Assembly: GCA_022393335.1 (NCBI GenBank)
Contig: JAJEKB010021383.1
Coordinates: 1,462,633-1,526,632, forward strand
Length of the DNA: 64,000 nucleotides
Source: Macrotrachela quadricornifera
Taxonomy: Eukaryota; Rotifera; Eurotatoria; Philodinida; Philodinidae
Direction: 5' to 3'
Shown here: piece by piece, positions 50,201-62,110 of the stretch
How the letters are laid out: every line of letters begins with the position of its first letter
Position numbering within the stretch: the stretch's first letter is position 1
The notes under the pieces: model-generated
What the model was told of the DNA's origin: nothing
Database searches by the model: none
The model's input: only the letters and a program-made list of their open reading frames with translations
Position numbers and translations under genes: made by a program

Positions 50201-50874
50201 TCATAACATGGTTTACGTATCTACATCGATTATTTTATTATTTAATAAAAAATAGGTGTTCTTTTACAAATATGTGTCAAAATTACGTGTATTTTTTTTT
50301 AAAGTACTTATTATCTATAAAATCTTTCTTTTTCATATCAATTAAATAGAATGAAATATATTTTTCTTCTAATGATCCAACATTACATACACCTATTCTA
50401 TATATCGTCATTACAAATATTCACTTTCTTTTTATTCAATAGTAAAATATTACTAATACAAATATTGAAGATATTTCTATGAAATGATTTAATATGATTT
50501 CGAAATTTACATAAGACAATATAAAAATTAAGAAACTATTTATTCAGTAGATTTAATATTTTGATTTCAATTTAAATATTTACTTAATGATTACATCATC
50601 AATATTGTTATTCAAATATGTAGACATGATAAAACAGAATGCATCACATAGAAGATATGCATGTATATTTATATTTCTCCAACTTTTTTATTATCACAAC
50701 ACATACTTTTCTTTGTTATTTTCACCTATGCACAGATATCATTGTTGCCATTTTTACGTCTTCTTTACCTTGCACCTTGACACCTACGATCTCATAAAAT
50801 TTTGAGAAGAAACCTATATATCATATTACACGTGATTCTCATTTTTTATAATCAGAAACAAAAAAAAACCGAGC
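47293..50874. other. Intergenic, no supported gene
   Basis: AT-rich spacer between divergent neprilysin and transglutaminase-like genes, interrupted by an assembly gap. Open frames on both strands at 48319-48617 and at 47818-48009 have no family features. The segment 48780-49030 vaguely resembles the 3220-4000 repeat family. Confidence 0.5.
48196..48205. other. Assembly gap (10 N)
   Basis: Ten undetermined bases, a scaffold join of unknown true size. Distances across it are not reliable. Confidence 0.99.
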
Positions 50875-52467
50875 ATGGGAGGTGGAGTATCGCGTAGACG
50901 AGGAACTCGTGTAACACCAATACCAATTTCATCTAATAAATCTTCTAGAAATGCAGCTGTTCAACTAGTAAATTATGATAAGTCAGTTCAAACAAGTACT
51001 TTAAATCTTCATACTGAACGTCCTGTTGTATCAATACCAATTATGCAAGACGCCGCCGTTCAGGCGAATATACAAAATTTTCCTATTACTACTTCAATGA
51101 CTAATAGAACAGTAATTAAACTTTTACCAGAAATTAAACTCAGTACAGATCGAACACGAACAATAAGTGAAATTCATTACAAAAATCCACGTAACGATCT
51201 TATTACTAGCAAAAAACATCGTCAATATATCATTGACAATTGTAATAATGTCAAGTCTATTGCTGAACTTGTGCAAAAGATTGAAAATTATTCAAACAGT
51301 GATCTCGATCATGCATGGCTTCTCTTTCATTGGATTACTAACCATATTACTTATGTCAGTAGTCATACAGGTAATACAGTTGATGCAGTATTTCGTACTC
51401 GTACTGGTGCCTCTCGAGGATTTAGTCATTTGTTTACTGAATGTTGTCGTCTATTGAAGATCGAATGTACTGATGTGCTCGGTCATGTTAAAGAAAATTC
51501 GTTTCAAATCGGTGATTCACTTCAAAATGCTACACACATATGGAATGCGGTAAAACTTAGTGGCCGCTGGTATTTACTTGATACTACATGGGGTGCTGGT
51601 CATGGAAAAGAAAAGCAAGCTGAAGATTCCTATTTCCTAACATCACCTGATCAAATGATCTATACTCATCTACCTACTGAAGACACTTGGCAATTACTCT
51701 CACCTCCAATTACTAAACAAGAATTTCTAGATTTGCCGATAGTAAAATCAACCTATTATAGATTGAATCTAAAATTAGTTTCACCGACACAATGTGTTGT
51801 TGAAACAAATCAACCATTGTTTGAAGTAGTTGTCAAAACACCACCTGATGTTACATTAACAACAGCAATGAAATCAGGTGATATTAGTTGTCCAGATTTT
51901 CATCAACTCTCTCAATATGATTATATGGATGGTATGACTCGATGTTATTTTAGTCCAGCAAATGATGGTAAGAAAAATATTCAATCTTGCATTTTACAGA
52001 ATTATAATCAATGTCGAACGATTAGAGATATTAGGAAAATAATTCAAAACTTATGATTATTCATTTAATATTTTACTTTTTAATTAGGTACATATGACTT
52101 AACCATTTATGGTAAAACCAACAAAGAAACTAAATATATGGATGCAATTTATATGCGTCTTAAAGTAGTGGGCCTTTTTGATGCTCCTGCATTTCCTGTT
52201 CTATACCGTCCATTTACTGAACGTCGGTGTACATTGATTGAACCATTTCGAAGAATTCTTCATGCGGGAGAGTATGTGACGATTCAAATGCGCATTCCAA
52301 ATGCAACGAAAGTAAGAGTTCATAATGGTGATGAAGTAATGTCATCATACGGATACGAAAGTGAAATACTTACTAAGGAAATAATGGTTCAAGGTGACGT
52401 GATAGTATATGGAATATTTGATCCTAGTGATCAGTTACAACCCATTTGTAAATTTAGCATGGCTTGA
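50875..52467 (+). CDS. Transglutaminase-like protein of the kyphoscoliosis-peptidase type
   Basis: Exons 50875-51967 and 52088-52467 (phase 1) give 490 residues. The start MGGGVSRRRG is a good N-myristoylation motif (Gly2, Ser6, then basic residues), suggesting membrane attachment. A polar region of about 100 residues precedes a transglutaminase-like core: AWLLFHWITNHITY, then GASRGFSHLFTECC, then THIWNAVKLSGRWYLLDTTW. The His (221) and Asp (236) of the Cys-His-Asp triad are present. The expected Cys in 'G.C.GY..LF' is Ser180, so peptidase or cross-linking activity is doubtful and a scaffold role is more likely. The C-terminal half has KY-type beta modules (GTYDLTIYGK near the exon junction). 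An AATAAA follows 71 bp after the stop. Confidence 0.85.
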
Positions 52468-52537
52468 AATATTGTTGTTTTTTTTTTGTTATTCATTTCA
52501 TTTCATATTCTTCAATACGGTATTTAACACCATAGAA

Positions 52538-52543
52538 AATAAA
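52538..52543 (+). promoter_or_regulatory. Polyadenylation signal AATAAA
   Basis: Canonical hexamer 71 bp after the stop of the transglutaminase-like gene. A short GA microsatellite follows at 52552-52569. Confidence 0.55.
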
Positions 52544-52569
52544 GATTTCCCAGAGAGAGAGAGAGAGAC

Positions 52570-54076
52570 GATGATGATGTCTATGACCTATGTCTTTGAA
52601 ATCTTATAACACAGTTACAATTCGATAGAAAAATAATGATGATAAAGATAATCGTGAAATGCGTGACTCATATATACAGATTCTCATTGAGACAAAAGTA
52701 GAGTAACATAAATTGATTTATTTAAATAAACAAACTCAAATTAAATAAATGATATTTTTATCGAAGATTAAAAAAAATTACAATTCGAAGTTGATAAGTA
52801 AGTGTGTTTACAATAAGTTGATATTTTTACATATGTTAATCGAGGAATCAGTGACGAATGAATAAATTAAAAAGCTGGAAGAAGAAAATGCTGATATTTT
52901 CTAGTGGGTTTTATATTTCAATAAATCTCTTTCGATGACAAAAAACCTTTCGAGCCTTCTAAACTGTCCAAATATTTAAAACTTTTAGAAAAAATTTCTA
53001 TTAAATTCCACTATTTTTCAAAAGATTTTACATACAAAAACTATTTAAAAAGACTTGTCGATATACAGAAAAAAGTTGTATACATAATATTGAGTAGATA
53101 TCTGAAATTGAGTCAAAGATCAATTAACAATACTAAAACAGTTAGAAAGTGGGTAGGCATAAGTGTGAATGATTGTGGTGCGATACACTTGGTATGGCTG
53201 TTACTTAATGATCTCCAATAAAATCACAATTTCATCCATCCGTATGCTCTGAAGATTAATGTAGTTGTTAATCTTCGATCCTATCGTGGATACTCGCTCA
53301 ATATTATGTAAGTTGGTTTTCTCTCACGGTTCGCAACAGAATTGAATAATATACATAGTGTTAGATGGAGGAAGTCTTTCTCTTTAAATCTACATATATC
53401 GCGTTATCTGGTCAAAAAATTCAGCTGTAAGCCATAGGTACCTTTTACTAAAATTGGCTTTCACAAAAATGATTCTTTTTTATATATAGTCTCATGTAAC
53501 TCGATGAGCTGATTCGAAATATCACTTTAGTTTTTCTTTAAAACGTAATATAGAAAGGTAAAAGCAGTTTTCTGATCAAAAGCCATAAGTTTTCCCAAAT
53601 CCTATAGAATAACCTAGAAAAAGGTTTCATGATTTGCTGCTACTACAGTAATTAGGAAATATTTATGTATAGGTGGTACAAATGTGAGCTTGATCAGATC
53701 TGATCTTTTTGTAGTTTTCAATATACTGAAATTTTATTATAAAGTCCATAGGTGAACAAGCTTTTTCGCGATAATTCTTGCTTTTGACATATTATATTAT
53801 GTTGCCGAATAGCTTGTTTTTTCTTATTTATGCCGAATTCTGGACCTAAGCCTTCGTTAATTTTTTGCGTGGACTCTATAAACTATGAGAACCATTGTTT
53901 TAGAAAATAATACTTCACATATACATGTATCTACGCAAACGGTTCGATTCTGAGAAAGAAAACTTTCACAATATCTTCATCTGGCTCTCCAATCTGTATT
54001 GAACGAATATTATTCATTCAGTAGAGATATACTTCTCTACCAATAATCTTATTTCATATTCTGTCATCATATTATA
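52570..54076. other. Intergenic, no feature recognised
   Basis: AT-rich spacer. No exon-like segment or clear repeat, apart from weak resemblance near 53480-53530 to the dispersed family at 18080. Confidence 0.45.
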
Positions 54077-55058
54077 AAGTGTGTATCATAAGTAACGGCC
54101 CCATTTTTATTTTTGGTGTATCTTGCTGTATTTAAAGGGAGGCAGATAGCGATCATATATTTTTAAAGAGTAGCTTCTAAGCTATCATTCAGGAAGGATT
54201 ACAATGGATTTGTATTAGTCCTAAGAAAAGAATGCGATGATGAAGTTCTTGAAAAAAATCGATCAAATTTCGATTTTTATCTTCTAGGTTATAAATTTAT
54301 TTTAAAAATAAAAAAAATGACATATTCATCTAGTTTAGCATTAACATCAGTAGTAATGATAAGAAAAATAATCAGACGATGGAAAAAAGTCAATAATCCT
54401 CTTTTCGAATTCTTCTATCTTGATATTTTATTATTGCTTGTATATAATCTCTGCGGGATACTTAACATCATTTCAGCACACAAGTTACATCATATTTTTC
54501 TTCAATTGATCGAATTATCTTTTTTTTTAATAAATCAATATATCTTTGAGCAGTCATGGTTTTCTTTTCATCACGACGCCATTCATACTCATCTGAAAAT
54601 TCGTCAATAAAGATCGGATCATTTTTAGGTATAAGTTCACGGCAGCTAATTGCACCCCATATCATAAAACCTTGAAAAAATTTTTCTTTTGGTGCTTCTA
54701 ATAATTCATGTGATATTGATTCTCGAGTATGACCATAAACTACATTGTTCTTTGTATTATTCGATGCTTGTAAATCAATCTTAGTCGAATAATCAGAATT
54801 ACTGACTAAATGCCACGAAAATTTCTTTGTTTCTTCTTTTCGTCCATATTTGTTCAGTAATATTTTGGCGTTTACATTTTTTTAAAAACATCATCGTCGC
54901 ATTCTTTTCTTAGGACTAATACAAATCCATTGTAATCCTTCCTGAATGATAGCTTAGAAGCTACTCTTCAAATATATATGATCACTATCTTCCTCCCTTT
55001 AAATACAGCAAAGATAGACCAAAAATAAAAATGGGGTCGTTACTTATGAAACACCCTT
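54077..55058. mobile_element. Tc1/mariner-type element with long terminal inverted repeats
   Basis: The ends AAGTGTGTATCATAAGTAAC and (from the right) AAGGGTGTTTCATAAGTAAC are inverted repeats that extend about 170 bp inward. They include GAGTAGCTTCTAAGCTATCA, TTCAGGAAGGATTACAATGG and TTAGTCCTAAGAAAAGAATG on both arms. TA dinucleotides flank both ends (54075-54076 and 55059-55060), the mariner target duplication. A degenerate transposase lies inside on the minus strand. At 982 bp it is shorter than an autonomous element with such long arms. Confidence 0.85.
54468..54878 (-). pseudogene. Degenerate mariner-family transposase fragment
   Basis: Minus-strand reading is open from near 54878 to 54468. 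Recognisable stretches are VVYGHTRESISHELLEAPKE, then FMIWGAISCRELIP (the family's '(V/I)WGAIS' block after the first catalytic Asp region), then MTAQRYIDLLKKKI. The following second-Asp and 'DLNP' blocks are absent, and stops appear, so the copy is inactive. It sits between the two long terminal repeats. Confidence 0.8.
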
Positions 55059-55799
55059 TATTTTATCATTGTTAGTTTAATGTTGAGGGCTTTAATTTGA
55101 CCGAAATATGTTCTAATTTTGAAACAGGCAAGACAAATATCTTCATTGTTAGAAATAAAAGATTGCTTAAACGAAAAGGAGTTGTTTAATTGTTAAATAA
55201 ATATGATGGCAAGAAGAATTTCATTATTTATGTGATCCAAATGTGCCTTTATAATTGCAATTGAATATTCAAACTATTTTTTAACTTTGCTTTAATACAT
55301 ATTATTGAACAAATTTTAGATTTTCAGTTTCCTCAAAATAAGTTTTCTTCCTTGCCACATTATAACATCATATAGTAACCTATTTTTTGTTGTTACATGT
55401 TGCTATGTTGATTGTTTAAAAATATAACGCATGGTTATACTACGAAGAATTGAATGTTAACATTGCAACTGAGTTTTGCAATTTATAAGTTTAATATAAA
55501 AAAAGAGAACGAGCGAATTGGTCGACATATATTTTGTTTCCTTCCATCTGGTTAAAGAGAAAAACAAAATACTTTACCAAGACGATTAAAAGTAAGCAAC
55601 GATTCAAGTTTTTTTTGTCAATCACAGTCTATCATTTTTCAATTAACAGATGTTCATTGTCTGTTTGATTTACATTTATGTCAATAGAGTTTTAGATGAA
55701 ATGCTCAAAAACTAATCAAAAAAATCTTTTTAGAATATATTTAAAATAAAAGCTTGTGGAAATACTATTTGAGTCAACTAATATCTTTTTCATAAATAA

Positions 55800-55880
55800 A
55801 TAAAAGTTCTTGAGAATCTTCCACTTTGTATTCACAGATAGTAAAAAGAATGTTCTATTTTTCCATGTATTTCATCATTA
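55800..55880 (+). repeat. Repeat arm, inverted partner near 57850-57930
   Basis: AGTAAAAAGAATGTTCTATT (about 55844) is matched by the complement of AATAGAACATTCTTTTTACT near 57861, with weaker similarity for about 40 bp on each side. The two arms could be ends of a roughly 2.1-kb element or separate insertions. Confidence 0.5.
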
Positions 55881-57599
55881 TGCAACTGATGTCAGTTGGT
55901 ATTTTTAGAATAACTTACGGTAGAAACAAGAGATAAAAAAATCATTGAACCATTTATTGCAGATTGTTTTGATGTTTCGAAACGACTCTTTCGAAAGTAA
56001 ATAATTAGATATGTTTTTGCAATTTCCTGAAAAATCAATTAGATACTTACGCGAGCTACAGATATAACAGCTGGAATATATAAGAGAAGTAGAATGTGTG
56101 AGCGGTGTGAGGATGGTTGGATATAGAGGAAATATTGAAAATATAGGGATACAGGTCCTTTTCTAAACTTTGACCTAGTAATTGTCATATAGACATCCGG
56201 CACTACAAGAACAAATAAGATATTTGGGGAACTATTGGTGTAAACAAAAACTAATCTTTCAAATACTTGAGATACAATATATTTTACTAATAATAATCAT
56301 AATTATTAAAAACTCTAATTAATCTTCACTAAAGTTCTAGCAAGAGCTATGATAAAGCCTTACAATATTGGTAGATCGTTACAGAAGGTTTAACAAAAAT
56401 ATGAATTAAAATTAAATTCTTTCGTATACTTGATATATCACCTGTCAATATATGCATAAGAGACATTTACCAGAATGTAGTTAATCTACTGTAATTCCCA
56501 TTTCACTAACTATAATTATCCGTTTCTTATATTATTCTCGTTTAGCTTTTTCTTAATAAAATCCTTTCTTGCATAATATCTATTCGAAGCTAATAAGTCA
56601 TTCCACGATCGTCTTTCAAGTGTCAGACTCAATCCATTGTCGTATGTATGTAAGATCGATATTGATTTCTGCGCTACTTTTCATTTTTGGTTTTGCCATC
56701 AAACTCTTACACACGAATTATCAAAATTCCTATAAGCGATCATTTTCAAACTTAGTTTATCACTAATCCATTTTCGATTTTCACATACATTGCTCATATG
56801 AATTTATGTTCTCTACGTCATCTATTCATACACTAACATTTAACTGGCAAGAACCATGCAAACTCCATAATAGCCACATAATTTAGAATGATTTTCATGA
56901 TTCTCATCCGTTTGGTTATACAATCATATGGATCTATTGACTATAAATATCTAAATCTTATGATACTAAACTTCTTCCAATTCTCAATTAGTCCTCACAA
57001 ACTACGCATGTCATATTTCTTACAAATTATACTACTTTTTATTCCATAATCAGCCTCACTTACAAAAACGCCCCGTATACGTCTTTTCGTCTTTATCCTC
57101 TGTATGATAGAGAAGATTAAAGTTTCATATATATTAGCGGAATCACACGCTATTTTGTAGAAGTCAGATGTATTTTGACAATTGTATATTAACCCACAAA
57201 ACTCATTTTCGATTGTCGAAGTTCATTTTGATTTTGCTGAAATATATAGAATATCACAGATTATATCTCAAATACTTCTGTATATCATTTGTCTCTCAGA
57301 GAGTAAACGTATTATGCAGTGCACCATTATTCTTTTCTTTAACCTTTGACCTCTCCAAAGTCACTGACAGTCAACTCTATATAGATAGATAATATTATAT
57401 TTCTTGTATCTTCTATATCTGTGTTTAAGGGGAATTTCAGGAAACCCATAAGGCATATTATATGAAGTAAATCTATCCTGGAAATTATATACAATGAAGT
57501 TTCAATTATTCGGTGTGAATTCAGATCCCCAGTTGCAGTTCTAGAAACTATGAAAAATTTATGTATTTAAATTTAATCATTCAAAAGCTACAGATATTC

Positions 57600-57780
57600 T
57601 AGTATGAAATGACTGAAACGCTTTTTAAAAACGTAATAGGAAAAAACTACAATATACAATTCAATGAGTTCTCATCTCTTTTTTCCAGTCATAAAAACCG
57701 ATGTTCTCTCTCTTGTTTCATTCAAAAGTTAGTGTAAAAATATCAACTTGCCTTTTTTTCAAATGGATATTATTGTTACC
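57600..57780. repeat. Dispersed repeat family copy
   Basis: TTTTTTCCAGTCATAAAAACCGATG and the following 60 bp resemble 18200-18290, including the ending 'ACTTGCC/ACCCGC TTTTTT'. Diverged. Confidence 0.35.
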
Positions 57781-57849
57781 GTTATATATCAAAACAAACA
57801 GCTTTTATCAAAATTTTATTATTATGATATTAATTGAATAATATTGCAA

Positions 57850-57930
57850 TACACAGAAAAATAGAACATTCTTTTTACTGTCTGTACACATAAAGAGAAA
57901 GTTTCAAGCTTTTTATAAGAAATTAAAGTA
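57850..57930 (-). repeat. Repeat arm, inverted partner near 55800-55880
   Basis: See the arm at 55800-55880. The shared 20-bp block is identical and the flanks are diverged. Confidence 0.5.
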
Positions 57931-58230
57931 TATATTTTTGTATTCATTTATTATTGAATATAGAGTAACAAGTATTATATACATTGATATAATAAAAAAA
58001 AACTAAAAATCTATCAAATCCAATAGATTTTTGAAAAGTAAAATAGAGCATGTTAAATACGAAAAGAAATAAAAATCTGAACAAATAAAAATTTATTTCT
58101 TTTTCTGCATTTTCTTTGACTTTACAGTATATGAATTTTTCAAATAATTTAGTGGCAATAAATTAGAAAAACTTCATTTCAATACTGATCTTTGTATTAT
58201 TTCTGTTTATTAGATACCGCATAAAATCAG

Positions 58231-59494
58231 GAATCTAAATTAACTGAACGTTTTGATCAATCAAAAACGAAGAAAAGTCAAGGTGCTAGAAGTTATACAG
58301 TTGATAAAACAATAAAAACAACTATGAATGAAAGCGCAAAATCAGGTCAGTAGTTCTTACTCCAACAGATCGAATAATCGAAATTAGAAGACTTTTTTAT
58401 GACATTACTTAGATGAACCTTTATAGTTTTTCTTTTAAGCCAAATCAATTATTGAATAATATTTCCCATACAAACTCCAATTGATCATGGAAGTTTTTAC
58501 TGTTACCAATACTAATTTTTAATAATATTAAAATAATATTTTAGTAGTTAATTCTACGTAATACGAGATAGAGTTTTCTTCAAACAACATCAATATAATT
58601 TTATTTTATTTTTTTCGTTCAAAATAAAATGACTTAAAATATAATGTTAACGTAACTCAAAGTATGTTAGCAACAAACAAAAAAAAATCAAATCTTGTTT
58701 GTTATCACTCAATTAAAAATTTTCTAATTTTTTTTCAAGATGAAAATGAGAATGACATCCAAAGATGTGGAATCCTCACCTTCAGCCTCAATTGATTTTA
58801 TTTTCTTTTAGAAATTAAACAATATCAAAACAAAAATCTTCGACTGATAATTCAACAGCAAGAAGGCTCTTTTGTAAATTTGTACAGAAAACAATTGACT
58901 GATCAAGACGTACAGATTGTTATTGAAGAAGCCATTATCAACAAACAATGCAATGAACTCTGGTTAGCAGGAAATACAATCACATCAGTTGGTGCTTCGA
59001 TCTTAGCTCAAACATTGAAGAATAACAGGAGGTTAGAAGTACTCAATTTATACGATAATCAATTATGTGATGACGGTGTTGATTCCCTTGCCAGAATACT
59101 TGCAATCAACAATAATATTCTTAAAGAACTTCATATAGGAAATAATGAAATTACAGATGAAGGCGCAAAACATCTTGCTCAAATGATCAAAACAAATAAA
59201 ACATTAATGACTCTTACTCTCGGACGGAATAAAATAAGTGATGATGGAATTCGAATATTGACTAATGCAATTGAAAGTCACAATACAACTCTCAAACGGT
59301 TAGATGTTTCCTCAAATAAATTAGTAACTGATTCGAGTGTTGATTCTCTTCTTCAGATGTTTAAAAACAATCAATCAATAAAGGAACTCTCCGTACATCA
59401 CTGTGATTTATCTAAACAAGGCAAAGAAATACTTAAAAAATTAGAACAATCAAAAGAGAACTCTGAAGTGCTCGTGAACAGTTTCAGAAATTAA
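58231..59494 (+). CDS. Leucine-rich-repeat protein (ribonuclease-inhibitor type), 5' end incomplete
   Basis: Two exons are supported: 58231-58345 (ending phase 1) and 58812-59494. Together they encode a polar lead (ESKLTERFDQSKTKKSQG), then EIKQYQNKNLRLIIQQQEGS, then about seven LRRs of the RI/NLR type (CNELWLAGNTITSVGASILA, LNLYDNQLCDDGVDSLA, LHIGNNEITDEGAKHLA, LTLGRNKISDDGIRIL, LDVSSNKL). The repeats lie in one uninterrupted exon, unlike the one-exon-per-repeat gene at 20.9-25.7 kb. The first acceptor (58230) is weak and the real start was not found. Such LRR sets bind proteins in sensing or scaffold roles; the specific function is unknown. An AATAAA overlaps the region just after the stop. 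Confidence 0.75.
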
Positions 59495-60335
59495 AATAAA
59501 ATGTAAAAATGTTGATAAACTCTTCGAATTGATTAAAATTGAAAATAATGAAGAAAAAAAAACAAATTTTTACTTTAATAAATCAAATAAACGATTTTTG
59601 AAAAAAGAAAAAATGAATAAATTAATGAAAATAAACGTTTTATTCTTTTTCTTCACAATCATCGAAATTTCTTCTTAAAAGAAAATGAAAAAGAAATTTT
59701 GATATTATTGAATATTTGCGAACATGGAATAGATATATTGTTCATTAAAATCTTATTGTATTATTTTATTAGTTCTTTTAAAAAAGCTTTTTTGTTTACG
59801 TATCATTAATGATTAAAAGGAAAGAAAAAAGAAATTTGATTTTTGATCAAGCTAACAAAAAACAAATGAAATAATAAAAAGAAATCAATTCTATTTTAGA
59901 AAAATGATCATTCCCAAGAAGCAACAAAAAGAAAAATCTATTGATAAGTTTTAATAAATTCTTAGTTTAAATATTCTTGTTTTTATTAAATTGACAAATA
60001 AAGGAGATCCGAAAATTATAGAATCCTCTTCTAAAATTTTGAAAATAATTAAATTTTTCCCAACTAAACAAGGTTTTATTACCGATCTAATCCCATAGCC
60101 ATGAACGTACAGTAACAGTCAGCAGTGTAACCAGAAAAGGCCGGATGATGAGATGCTGCCCAATAATTTTGTGACGCTTATTTAAAGTACGTAGTGTTTC
60201 TCTTTCATCGAACAAGGATCAGACAGTTTCTTTATCTTAAAAAATTAGTTTCACATATGATGTTTCATTTATTTAGATTTCAAAAATCACAAAGTTTATT
60301 TTAATAAAATTCTATTACTCTTATGCGAATCAGCA
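59495..60335. other. Intergenic, no feature recognised
   Basis: A/T-rich spacer after the LRR gene, with AATAAA-type hexamers near 59495 and 59578. No gene seen. Confidence 0.5.
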
Positions 60336-60339
60336 AAAT

Positions 60340-60615
60340 CAACCATCAATTATTGGATAATATAAATTTGTACAATACTTATCCTTATTATTCATGTTAT
60401 GACGTTGACCAATACTACAATTAATAAGGACATCTTTATTCTTCGTTTCTTAGATGTTGATGCCAGATCGATATGATGTTCTTCACAAAAATTTGTAACT
60501 TCTTTAAGAAATATCAGAAAATGCGTCTTCATCACGAAGATCAGTTATCTAACCAATAACTGTTTTAATCAACCATTGTGCTTTACAAAAGTCGATAGTT
60601 TCAATATATTGACAT
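60340..60615 (-). pseudogene. Remnant of a hAT/ZMYM1-like transposase
   Basis: Minus-strand fragments in shifting frames resemble the region before the C-terminal dimerisation part of ZMYM1-like hAT proteins: YIETIDFCKAQWLIKTVIG, stop, ITDLRDEDAFSDIS, shift, LKEVTNFCEEHHIDLASTS, KKRRIK, shift, SIGQRHNMNNKDKYCTNLYY then PIIDG. The order and spacing fit the family (helix, 'LR.(D/E).F..I', 'FC....I', 'RR', 'Y....Y.P.ID'). Several stops and frameshifts make it inactive. Confidence 0.55.
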
Positions 60616-60799
60616 GAATACAAATAAGAAGCAAAAAATTTTTTATTTATTTAAATACTTTTACTATTTATCTCAATGTTAATATTAACCTGAATTACTA
60701 TCCGTCCACTTTTTATGAAAAGAGTCAACATTTTATAAACAATTACTTGATATGCTCCAAAGAGTCACCACTGAAAATTTAGAAAAACGTTTAAAAATG

Positions 60800-60975
60800 G
60801 TGCATTAACCATGTTTGAAGGTGGACCGTAAATGATGTTCGGTAAAACGTGCCGCAGTATATCCGTATTTCTATTATTTACTGATGTTCGTACACGAATA
60901 ATGTCGCGTCTCTGTAAAACCACCATTTTTTATCGGTTTACTGCCGTTTACGGGCCATTCATAATGACCTGAGTA
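60800..60975. mobile_element. Possible small inverted-repeat element
   Basis: GGACCGTAAATGATGTTCGG (60823-60842) and the complement of CTGCCGTTTACGGGCC (60941-60956) are imperfect inverted repeats around a G/C-richer core (TGATGTTCGTACACGAATAA). It could be a degraded MITE. Ends and class uncertain. Confidence 0.3.
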
Positions 60976-61783
60976 TGGAAAATTCCTTCCATTTAATTCC
61001 AAGTTATGGCATCTCTGATATACATGCTATAACAACAAGTTATCCAGTTTCGTAAGATTACGAAGCTTTTGTAATTCTTGTTTGTAAAATTCATAAGTAC
61101 ACAGATCATTAGTGAAATAACAGACATCTCTTTATTCAAAGTAATAAGTTATGATGAATAGTGTATCCAACTAGCTAATCGATACAATATAGACTGAGTA
61201 ATTTATATTTTGCTGATTTTATCATTTCAAATGCTTGTTGATGAGGTGCTCCTCCATCTAGTCCTATCTTGGTTAACATTCTAGTAAAAATTACCTTTAT
61301 TTTAACCACTTTTTTCTTTGTATCCGATAATATTCTAAACTGTAAACATTGATCTCAAATATTATTTACATTCTATTCAATTAATTTCATGCATCAAAAA
61401 TATAATTCTTTTGTTCTAGTCAGAAAAATCTTATACTTTTCTTTCAATGTTTTCTTTTTAAAATCCTTATTTAATAAATTTTGATGATTAAATAATTCAC
61501 AGAATTCGATCGAAAGGTATATAACAAAAAAAACATTCTCTTCGTATTTTTTTGACTTATGTTATTATTTTCTTTTTCTTTTACAATCTATTCAAAACGG
61601 ATTAATTGTATATTTCATTCGATTGTACGTTAATTTATTAATTAGAATTTCTTTTGATAGCTATTAAGAAAATTTTCTTTTGAATCATCCATATTTTCAA
61701 TCCATGGTTTGTATACATCAACTGGTCGATCGAACCAAAAAAATACTTTTGTGAAGATTTGATGGAATGAATTCAGTTACACC
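60976..61783. other. Region with coding-like minus-strand scraps
   Basis: Minus strand near 61290-61186 reads MLTKIGLDGGAPHQQAFEM in one frame to a stop, and near 61735-61660 reads FFWFDRPVDVYKPWIENMDD. The second may belong to the flavin monooxygenase remnant just upstream on that strand. Neither could be joined into a gene. Confidence 0.3.
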
Positions 61784-62110
61784 TCAATTTAAACGAAATC
61801 GTTTAGTCATAAATGGATATGAACGACGATATCTAGTACAAAAAATGATAGCATCAATATTTTTAAGAGTTGAACCATCTTTAAAATAAGCTGCTCGACC
61901 TTCCATACGAATAATCATTAGTACATCTTTTATTTTATATGACCATTTATAGCCAAAAGGTTCATGACAAGAACTGATTGAACACCGAATTTATAACATT
62001 GTAAAGCAATATCTTCTGCAGAAAAGCTACCACCAATAATTAACACATTAAGATTTACAAATTCATCTGCATCTAATAAAATTGTATTTATATCTAAATG
62101 ATAATTGCTG
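61784..62110 (-). pseudogene. Flavin-containing monooxygenase pseudogene fragment
   Basis: Minus strand: DADEFVNLNVLIIGGSFSAE, then DIALQCYKFGVQSV, is the family's NADPH-binding block (usual 'VLVIGGSYSAEDIA'). A frameshift near 61975 follows. The reading then continues CHEPFGYKWSYKIKDV, then GRAAYFKDGSTLKNIDAIIF, CTRYRRSYPFMTKRFRLN and a stop at 61784-61786. This matches the later 'A.FKDG....D.II.CTGY...YPF' region, with the usual Gly of 'CTGY' changed to Arg. N-terminal FAD-binding and C-terminal parts are missing. Related enzymes oxidise nitrogen or sulfur in xenobiotics; this copy is dead. Confidence 0.75.

Larger units (their letters stand above)
55059..58230. other. Intergenic repeat-bearing region
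   Basis: No supported gene. It contains an inverted pair of repeat segments (about 55800-55880 and 57850-57930) and a dispersed family copy (57600-57780). Open frames at 56569-56766 and 57168-57392 look incidental. Confidence 0.45.

Noticed and set aside
51167..51457. 96-codon plus-strand open frame
   Set aside because: It is out of frame inside the transglutaminase-like coding exon.
53930..53960. GGTTCGATTC motif resembling a tRNA T-arm box
   Set aside because: No cloverleaf or A-box can be formed upstream, so it is not a tRNA gene.
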